A DNA stretch of 12,057 nucleotides from assembly GCA_027083915.1 (NCBI GenBank), contig JALWML010000472.1:1-12057 (forward strand), given 5' to 3'. Below the pieces are notes generated by a model that saw nothing but the letters and a program-made list of their open reading frames with translations, was not told the origin of the DNA and searched no databases. This document shows, piece by piece, positions 6,759-12,057 of the stretch (the stretch's first letter is position 1; every line of letters starts with the position of its first letter). A program made the position numbers and the translations under genes. This stretch comes from Lysobacterales bacterium (lineage in GTDB: Bacteria > Pseudomonadota > Gammaproteobacteria > Xanthomonadales > Marinicellaceae).

Positions 6759-7100
6759 TCAAAAATAAGACAAATTATGAATAGAGGCCAAAATATTCAA
6801 TGAAATAAGTAAAATTAGGATAGCTCTTGAATGCTTGAATGATAAAGCAGAAAAGCCAATAGCGGCCAATAATTGCAATGATTTACCCAATATGACTCCT
6901 TTAACTATACCAAAATTTCTAGCTAACCATTGAATTAGAAGGTTAGCTTCAAGGGCAACGCCATCCTTGTTCATAAAGGCTACTGTGGTGAAGCCGTCTA
7001 TAATTTCCGATAATATCAACAACCACCAAAAGACCTTATAATTTGTAAGGGAGTTAAGCAGATTTGATTTTAGTGCTATTTCAGTATCAAGTATTTTCAT
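6759..7100 (-). CDS. Small integral membrane protein, DUF5658-like
   Basis: This is the only convincing minus-strand gene, 113 residues. It is strongly hydrophobic with likely membrane segments around residues 22-41, 63-84 and 92-108. The pattern of an acidic residue and a TT pair in the first helix (IIDGFTT, 33-39), then a glycine turn and EAN (51-53), then GIVKGVILGK (64-73), resembles DUF5658, a family of small bacterial membrane proteins of unknown function. The two codons before the ATG are both TAA, which fixes the start, yet I see no good Shine-Dalgarno sequence, so expression may be low. It stands alone, pointing back toward hisD, with no obvious partner and no sign of a role in histidine synthesis or translation. 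No function should be assigned. Confidence 0.7.
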   Translation of the reverse strand: MKILDTEIALKSNLLNSLTNYKVFWWLLILSEIIDGFTTVAFMNKDGVALEANLLIQWLARNFGIVKGVILGKSLQLLAAIGFSALSFKHSRAILILLISLNILASIHNLSYF

Positions 7101-7178
7101 TTATTAAAGTATATCAAAAGACACTTTAAAAAGAAGTGTGTTTTATTCATAAATCAAACATTTAAAAATAAAATTATT

Positions 7179-7200
7179 GTAGAGTGGGCTTGCCCACCCT
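7179..7200 (+). repeat. Single REP-like hairpin of family B type
   Basis: GTAG at 7179-7182 is followed by the hairpin GTGGGC-TT-GCCCAC (7184-7197). The core is identical to the family B hairpins in the hisH-hisF gap. Unlike those it has no same-sequence inverted partner nearby. The GTAG head is typical of REP elements recognised by RAYT (REP-associated tyrosine) transposases. Confidence 0.65.
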
Positions 7201-7270
7201 TGCATCTTAGAAATGTGTGTAAAAAGAAGTAATTTGATTTACTTAATTTTTGAGGTGTTTTCTTGCAAAA

Positions 7271-7294
7271 GAAGCTTGTAAAAGCTTCAGCTAC
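7271..7294 (-). repeat. REP-like hairpin of a third sequence type
   Basis: GAAGCTT-GTAA-AAGCTTC at 7271-7288 is a perfect 7-bp stem with a 4-nt loop. Read on the minus strand it is preceded by GTAGCT, so it has the same GTAG-plus-hairpin layout as the element at 7179, facing it. The stem sequence is unrelated to families A and B. No T-tract follows on either strand, which argues against a simple terminator. Confidence 0.45.
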
Positions 7295-7364
7295 GTAGAT
7301 GAATGGCATTTTTAAAAATAGGGTGAGGTTAAAAATTAACATTTTCTGCTAAATTTATGATTTA

Positions 7365-7393
7365 TTGACAATTAAGGTGGTGGTTTTTATGAT
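7365..7393 (+). promoter_or_regulatory. Sigma70-type promoter for argS
   Basis: TTGACA at 7365-7370 and TATGAT at 7388-7393 are separated by exactly 17 bases, a near-consensus sigma70 promoter. Transcription would begin near 7400, giving a leader of about 50 bases before the argS ATG. A second possible extended -10 (TGG-TAAAAT, 7410-7418) lies just downstream but has no good -35 hexamer. The promoter would serve argS and probably the SPOR gene. Confidence 0.75.
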
Positions 7394-7452
7394 TTCTTAA
7401 TGTGATATTTGGTAAAATCACAGCCTTACATTGAAAAAAGACAATTCAAGGC

Positions 7453-9240
7453 ATGATTAAGCATTTACAAGAATTACTAGAAAAAGCAGTTGGCTGTTTA
7501 CAGCGTGATGGAGTTTTTCCTAAAGACATTGAACCAAAGATAAATTTCGAGCGCACACGTAGCAAAGAGCATGGCGATTTCGCTACTAATTTGGCGTTGA
7601 CTTTGGCTAAACCTGTTGGTAAAAACCCTCGTGAAATTGCTCAATTAATATCAGATAAACTAATTGAGTCAATGCATGTGGAAAAAGTTGAAATTGCTGG
7701 TCCTGGTTTTTTGAATTTCTTTTTAACTAACAATTGCCGCCGCCAAGTGGTTAAACAAATTTTAAAACTTGGTAACAAGTATGGAAATAATGACTTTGGA
7801 AATCATAAGCGAATAACTGTTGAGTTTGTTTCCGCTAATCCGACTGGCCCTTTGCACGTAGGTCATGGACGTGGTGCTGCTTATGGAGCGTCATTGTCCA
7901 ATATTTTGGAAAAAAGTGGTTACGATGTTCAGCGTGAATACTATGTCAATGATAATGGTCGTCAAATGGATATTTTGGCAACGTCGGTTTGGCTGCGTTA
8001 TATTGAGTTATGCGGTGTGCCCGTTGTTTTTCCAGATAACGGTTATCAGGGAGAATACATTGTTGATATTGCCCGTTTTGTACGCAAAAAATACGGTGAT
8101 AAGTTTCTATTTAAAGGCGATGCAGTTTATGAAAATGTTCCTGCCGATGAAAAAAATGGGGGAGATAAGGAAAAACACATTGATGGTTTAGTTCATAATG
8201 CCAAGCACTTATTAGGTAAGGATAATTATCAAAAAGTTTTTAAAATTGCCTTAAATACTATTCTTTCTGGCATCAAAGCCGATTTGGAAAGCTTTAATGT
8301 CAATTATGACTCGTGGTTTTCTGAAAAACAATTACACGATGGCGACACTATTGATAGAGCTATTGCCATATTAAAAGAAAAAAATTATCTGTATGAAAAA
8401 GATGGGGCTATTTGGTTTATGTCCACTCATTTTGGTGATGATTTAGATCGTGTTGTGGTGCGTGAGAATGGTCAAAAAACTTATTTTGCCTCAGATATCG
8501 CTTATTTGTTGAATAAGTTTGAACGTGGTTTTGAGGGAGCTTTATATGTATTTGGTGCCGATCATCATGGTTATATTGCGCGACTAAAAGCGGCAGCTAA
8601 AGGCATGGATCTTAACCCAAAAGACATTGAAATTGTATTAACACAATTTGCCAACTTAATCAGGGGCGGAGAAAAGATTCAAATGAGTTCTCGTTCAGGC
8701 AAATTCGTTACTTTAAAACAACTTATTGATGATGTTGGTGTTGATGCTGCTCGATTCTTTTATGTTATGCGTTCTCATGATCAACACATGGATTTTGATT
8801 TAGACTTAGCTAAATCACAAACCAATGAAAACCCTGTTTTCTATATTCAGTACGCTCACGCGCGAATTTGCAATATTTATAAAAAACTCGAAGAGCAAGC
8901 TTTGCAGCATAATAAAGAAATTGGCAATGCCAGTTTAAACCTCTTAACTCATGAGAAAGAAGAAGATTTATTACGCTCGATTTCATCTTATCCAGAAATA
9001 TTGATTACAGCTGCACGGACACGCTCCCCGCACACTTTGGCTAATTATTTGCGAGAAGTCGCTCAAAATTACCATAGTTTTTATGATCAATGTCATATTG
9101 TTAATATAGAAGATGAGAACTTGCGTAATGCACGAATGAACTTATCTTTGGCAACCAAGTCTATTATTGCCGATGGTTTAAGTTTATTGGGTGCATCTGC
9201 TCCTGAATCTATGTTTTCTGAAGATAAGGATAACAACTAA
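7453..9240 (+). CDS. argS: Arginyl-tRNA synthetase
   Basis: ArgS is the cytoplasmic class I synthetase that charges tRNA-Arg. At 595 residues it is a little longer than E. coli ArgS (577). Visible marks are the N-terminal additional domain with GDFATNLAL (41-49) and AGPGFLNFF (82-90), the HIGH-type motif SANPTGPLHVGHGRG (HVGH at 135-138), the Y-VNDNGRQ block at 164-171, GADHHGYIARLKA (369-381), and a degenerate KMSKS loop, QMSSRSGK (410-417), as in many ArgRS. A DALR-type anticodon domain ends in the usual LLGASAPE before an acidic tail. The ATG has AAGG only one base upstream, a poor Shine-Dalgarno placement, but no other start gives the family N-terminus. A strong promoter lies directly upstream, and the next gene begins 4 nt after the stop. 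Confidence 0.96.
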   Translation: MIKHLQELLEKAVGCLQRDGVFPKDIEPKINFERTRSKEHGDFATNLALTLAKPVGKNPREIAQLISDKLIESMHVEKVEIAGPGFLNFFLTNNCRRQVVKQILKLGNKYGNNDFGNHKRITVEFVSANPTGPLHVGHGRGAAYGASLSNILEKSGYDVQREYYVNDNGRQMDILATSVWLRYIELCGVPVVFPDNGYQGEYIVDIARFVRKKYGDKFLFKGDAVYENVPADEKNGGDKEKHIDGLVHNAKHLLGKDNYQKVFKIALNTILSGIKADLESFNVNYDSWFSEKQLHDGDTIDRAIAILKEKNYLYEKDGAIWFMSTHFGDDLDRVVVRENGQKTYFASDIAYLLNKFERGFEGALYVFGADHHGYIARLKAAAKGMDLNPKDIEIVLTQFANLIRGGEKIQMSSRSGKFVTLKQLIDDVGVDAARFFYVMRSHDQHMDFDLDLAKSQTNENPVFYIQYAHARICNIYKKLEEQALQHNKEIGNASLNLLTHEKEEDLLRSISSYPEILITAARTRSPHTLANYLREVAQNYHSFYDQCHIVNIEDENLRNARMNLSLATKSIIADGLSLLGASAPESMFSEDKDNN

Positions 9241-9244
9241 GTAC

Positions 9245-9826
9245 ATGGTAACTAAAAAGAAAACAAGCAAGAAAAAGACAAAGCGCAAAGTTGCTGGTCG
9301 AGCTGCACCCAAGAAAAGGTTGCCTGGTTGGATATTGCTGTTACTTGGTATGTTGTTTGGTTTGGTTGTTGCGGTTATAGGATATGTTAATGGCTGGGTA
9401 CCAAAACCAGAAAACCCAAACAGTAAACCTGTTGCGCAAGTGATAGAAACTCAAAAAGAAAATACCATAGAAGATAATAGTGAAGATTTAGCAATTGAAC
9501 CACAAGATAATTTTGATTTTTATACTACCTTGCAAGATATGGAAGTTGAAATTGATGCAGAAGATTTAGCGCAAACAGATACAAGAAAACCCAGCACCTA
9601 TTATATTCAATTAGGTGCATTTAAGCGCATTGAAGATGCAGAGACATTAAAAGCTAAGGTGGCATTTAGCGGCATTTCGGCATTTATTGAAAGTAATAAA
9701 ATTAAGGGAACTATCTGGCATCGAGTACGAATTGGCCCTTATACCAGCAGTAGAAAGGTCGATGTTGCTAAAAGAAATTTACAAAAAAGTGGCTTTAATG
9801 CTATGATTATCAGGCAGAGTCAGTAA
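9245..9826 (+). CDS. SPOR-domain membrane protein, FtsN-like
   Basis: The 193-residue protein has the layout of an FtsN-like cell-envelope protein: a very basic cytoplasmic N-terminus (residues 1-26, many lysines), one membrane segment at about 27-48, an acidic linker, and a C-terminal SPOR domain (about 117-190) beginning YYIQLGAFKRIEDAE and containing WHRVRIGPYTS. SPOR domains bind glycan strands stripped of stem peptides, usually at the division septum. FDFYTTLQDMEV at 90-101 is a pattern I associate with SPOR proteins encoded next to argS in gammaproteobacteria. I chose the ATG at 9245, 4 nt after argS, because the open frame extends back to 9191 only by overlapping argS and the added residues have no family resemblance. 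AAGGA at 9226-9230 is rather distant. FtsN itself is not proven. Confidence 0.88.
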   Translation: MVTKKKTSKKKTKRKVAGRAAPKKRLPGWILLLLGMLFGLVVAVIGYVNGWVPKPENPNSKPVAQVIETQKENTIEDNSEDLAIEPQDNFDFYTTLQDMEVEIDAEDLAQTDTRKPSTYYIQLGAFKRIEDAETLKAKVAFSGISAFIESNKIKGTIWHRVRIGPYTSSRKVDVAKRNLQKSGFNAMIIRQSQ

Positions 9827-9851
9827 AGCAGTAACAAAACGAGAAATAAAA

Positions 9852-10514
9852 ATGAAAAAAATATTGTTTTTATTACTAGTGTGCGGTTTACAAGTATCCG
9901 CAAAGTTGCCTGCGCTTAATGCTTTTGTGAAGTTACCACAACTTGATATTCAAAAAGAGTTAAACCACGATATCGATAACAATAAGTCTCGCCCTTTAAG
10001 ATATGCAGTAGCAGCAAAAATTGATAATGTATTTATTAAAGATAATACATCACAAGGAGGTCAATGGAATAAACTTGCAGATGGTTCTTGGGTATGGCGC
10101 CTCAAGATTTCTACTGAGAAAGCATTGTCTTTAGATGTGAGTTTGGATGATTACTTTTTACCACCAACTGCAAAGTTGAAAATTTATGATTGGACTGGAA
10201 ATTTAGCAAAGGGCCCATTTACTGACAAAAACAATAACTCCTATAGGCAACTCTGGCCTGGTTCAATTATAGGGCATGAAGTAACTTTAGAGTTAACAGT
10301 CTCAGACCACTATAAAAAATATGTTTCATTTGCTTTGAATAGAGTGTTTAGAGGTTTTAGAGCAATTTGGCAAGAAGTAGATGTAATATCAAAAAGAGGT
10401 CAACTGCCTTTTTGGAACAATATTGATAATCCTTATTTAAGTAATAGTGGAGCTTGCAATGTCGTTATACTTATCAAAAGGAGGGTTCAATCTTCACATG
10501 CACGGGGCAATTAA
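9852..10514 (+). CDS. Signal peptide and propeptide of a lysyl endopeptidase-like protease (frame broken)
   Basis: This frame encodes a signal peptide (MKKILFLLLVCGLQVSA, likely cut after residue 17), then a secreted protease propeptide: GGQWNKLADGSWVWRLKI, SLDDYFLPPTAKLKIYD and a WPG...VTLELTVS block are typical of lysyl endopeptidase propeptides. The length before the mature start, about 200 residues, matches the roughly 205-residue prepro part of Achromobacter protease I (API). It then reaches NSGACN, equivalent to mature API SGSCN, and loses homology: the last 15 or so residues (VILIKRRV...) are out-of-frame and a TAA follows at 10512. GAGA seven bases before the ATG supports the start. 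The catalytic domain continues in another frame from about 10463. Unless the frame is restored, only an inactive prepro fragment would be made. Confidence 0.8.
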   Translation: MKKILFLLLVCGLQVSAKLPALNAFVKLPQLDIQKELNHDIDNNKSRPLRYAVAAKIDNVFIKDNTSQGGQWNKLADGSWVWRLKISTEKALSLDVSLDDYFLPPTAKLKIYDWTGNLAKGPFTDKNNNSYRQLWPGSIIGHEVTLELTVSDHYKKYVSFALNRVFRGFRAIWQEVDVISKRGQLPFWNNIDNPYLSNSGACNVVILIKRRVQSSHARGN

Positions 10515-12057
10515 TTAACAACACTAAAAATGATCGCAGACCATTGTTTTTAAGTGCCTATCATTGTGGTGTCAGTGAAGATTTATCGACTAGCTACTGG
10601 CACAGTATTGCTCCGAGTATTAATATTTGGTGGAACTATGAATCAAGCCAATGTCGTGAGCCAAATACACCAAGTAGTTCAACCCCTATTCCAATAAGTC
10701 AATTTAATGATACTCAGTCTGGCGCAAGAGTTCTGGCTCAATATCAACCATCGGATATGGTCTTATTAGAGCTCAATCAAATGCCAGATCCATCTTATGA
10801 TGCTTACTATACGGGTTGGGATAGATCTAATAGTAGTAGCCCTTCAGCGGTTACCATTCATCACCCTAACTTTAATGCAAAACGAATAAGTTTTGAAAAT
10901 AATCCATTATCGATAACTAGTTATGCAAGCAATTCAACAGGGGATAGAACTCATTTACGTGTCAATGACTGGGACAAAGGCACTACAGAGGGCGGCTCTT
11001 CTGGTGCTGGATTATGGAATAATGAGAGATTATTAATTGGACAGTTGCACGGTGGTTATGCAGCTTGCGGTAACGACGAACCAGACTGGTTTGGGCGACT
11101 TTATACTTCATGGAATGGAGGTGGTTCTGCTGATACTCGATTAAAAGATTGGCTTGATCCAAATAATACACAGAATATTAAACTCCAAGGCCTAAGTGGT
11201 AATCAGTGTGAATCATTTGCAGTCTCTATCAATCATCAAGCAGAGTATTTAGAGATAGGTAAAGATCAAAATTTTTCTGCCTCTATCAATGGCGGTTTAG
11301 CCCCTTATACCTATCAGTGGGATATAGATGGAGACGAAATTATTGACAGTAAAGAGGCCGATATCACTGTACAGTATGCCCAAAAGTATATCAATAATGT
11401 CACCTTGAAAGTTACTGACAGCAATAATTGCACTGTAGAGACAACTCAAGCGGTTATTATTGAAGCGCCACAAATTGTTGTCAAATCGACAGCTGCATCG
11501 CAACAGTTGTGTGGAAATAATGATCAGTATATTGATCCAGGTGAACGTTGGAGGATTCCTGTTACGGTAAAAAACCAAGGACAGGTAACAGCTAATAACA
11601 GTTATATGGCCTTAAGTAAATCTAGTGCTTCCTTTTTTCAAGCTTCTGGACAAGATAACTTTGGAAACAGTATTGGGACTTGTAACCGTCAATTTATTGA
11701 TATTTCTACTACTGGCACTGAATTGGTTATTGAAGATGCCAATATAAATGATGTTTTTAGTGCACAAGATGAGGGTTCAGCCAAAATTGTTATTACCCAC
11801 CCATTTGATTTTTATGGACAAAGTGTAAGCCAACTGAGTTTTAGTACCAACGGTTATATTTCGATTGATTCAGAAGACAGTGGTTCAGACTTTGATAATG
11901 ATTGTCCCCTTCCCAGTTTACCAAATCAGACGGCTAATGGAGCATCGACGTTAGCCCGAATATTACCCTTGCATGATGACTTGATAACCCAACATATTTA
12001 TTACCAGTATTTTGATGCTTGTCCAAGACAAGCAGAACGAGATAGTAATTTCTCTTG
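10448..12057 (+). pseudogene. Lysyl endopeptidase-like catalytic domain plus PKD and further C-terminal domains, detached by frameshift (3' end outside window)
   Basis: This frame, open to the window end, is the continuation of the preceding protease. From about 10463 it reads RYTYQKEG, then FTCTGQLINN, closely matching API. The triad is intact: His at 10562 (AYHC), Asp at 10754 (SDMVLLEL), Ser at 11000 (GGSSGAG). Lysine-pocket equivalents are also kept: the Asp at 11084 (PDWFGR), tryptophan in TGWDR and histidine in QLHGG. After the catalytic domain comes a PKD-like domain (about 11217-11467, with YTYQWDIDGD), then DPGERWRIPVTVKNQG, a CARDB-like pattern, and FDFYGQ...STNGYIS. These C-terminal parts resemble binding or cell-surface modules. 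The frame has no good start of its own (only TTG at 10454) and about 20 residues before RYTY are absent. I read it as a recent pseudogene or an assembly error; catalytic codons show no decay. Confidence 0.75.

Larger units (their letters stand above)
7101..7452. other. Intergenic region between the DUF5658-like gene and argS
   Basis: This 352-base AT-rich stretch contains no gene I can support. It holds the start-proximal side of the minus-strand gene, two separated REP-like hairpins (7179-7200 and 7271-7294), a small AT-only hairpin at 7227-7244 followed by five T residues (7247-7251), and the argS promoter region from 7365. A short open frame on the minus strand at 7154-7342 is explained by low stop density and lacks protein-like features. 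Confidence 0.6.

Noticed and set aside
7121..7146. ACACTT/AAGTGT hairpin followed by a short T run, as a terminator
   Set aside because: AT-rich 6-bp stem with a 7-nt loop and no gene ending just upstream on the + strand; too weak.
7227..7251. AAGTAA/TTACTT hairpin with TTTTT, as a terminator
   Set aside because: Stem has only two G-C pairs and no transcript is expected to end here; likely chance in AT-rich DNA.
10983..11578. Minus-strand open frames of 62 and 93 codons (10983-11171 and 11297-11578)
   Set aside because: Both are antisense to the continuous protease/PKD frame, which shows strong family motifs.

Overview
The window reads as a piece of an AT-rich gammaproteobacterial chromosome. 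The best clue is argS followed 4 nt later by a membrane-anchored SPOR-domain protein, a gene pair common in gammaproteobacteria such as Pseudomonas. I would not place it below class. There are no tRNA or rRNA genes, phage or insertion-sequence genes, or CRISPR arrays.

Bases 2-6500 hold a nearly complete histidine operon on the + strand: hisG (3' end only), hisC fused to a HAD phosphatase, hisB (dehydratase only), hisH, hisF, a hisA-hisI-hisE triple fusion, and hisD. Apart from the first part of hisG, every step from PRPP plus ATP to histidine is accounted for. The HAD domain fused to HisC is the only visible candidate for histidinol-phosphate phosphatase, because HisB lacks the phosphatase half it has in E. 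coli. Genes overlap by 4 nt or lie 2-20 nt apart, except at two junctions. hisH/hisF and hisA-IE/hisD are each split by inverted pairs of REP-like palindromes. The hisH/hisF gap holds two different palindrome families side by side.

Bases 6501-7452 are sparse. They hold one small minus-strand membrane-protein gene (DUF5658-like), two isolated REP-like hairpins facing each other, and a near-consensus sigma70 promoter (TTGACA, 17 nt, TATGAT) for argS.

Bases 7453-9826 hold argS and the SPOR protein. The rest, 9852-12057, is a secreted serine protease of the lysyl endopeptidase (Achromobacter protease I) type with a signal peptide, a propeptide, a catalytic domain, a PKD-like domain and further C-terminal sequence running off the window. 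Its reading frame is broken where the mature enzyme should begin. About 20 expected residues are missing at the same point, so one small deletion would explain both.

I see no wholly unknown multi-gene system. The features most worth following are the HisC-HAD fusion as a non-standard histidinol phosphatase, the HisA-HisI-HisE fusion, several departures from familiar motifs across the his enzymes, the REP-like pairs at his-operon junctions, and the protease lesion.
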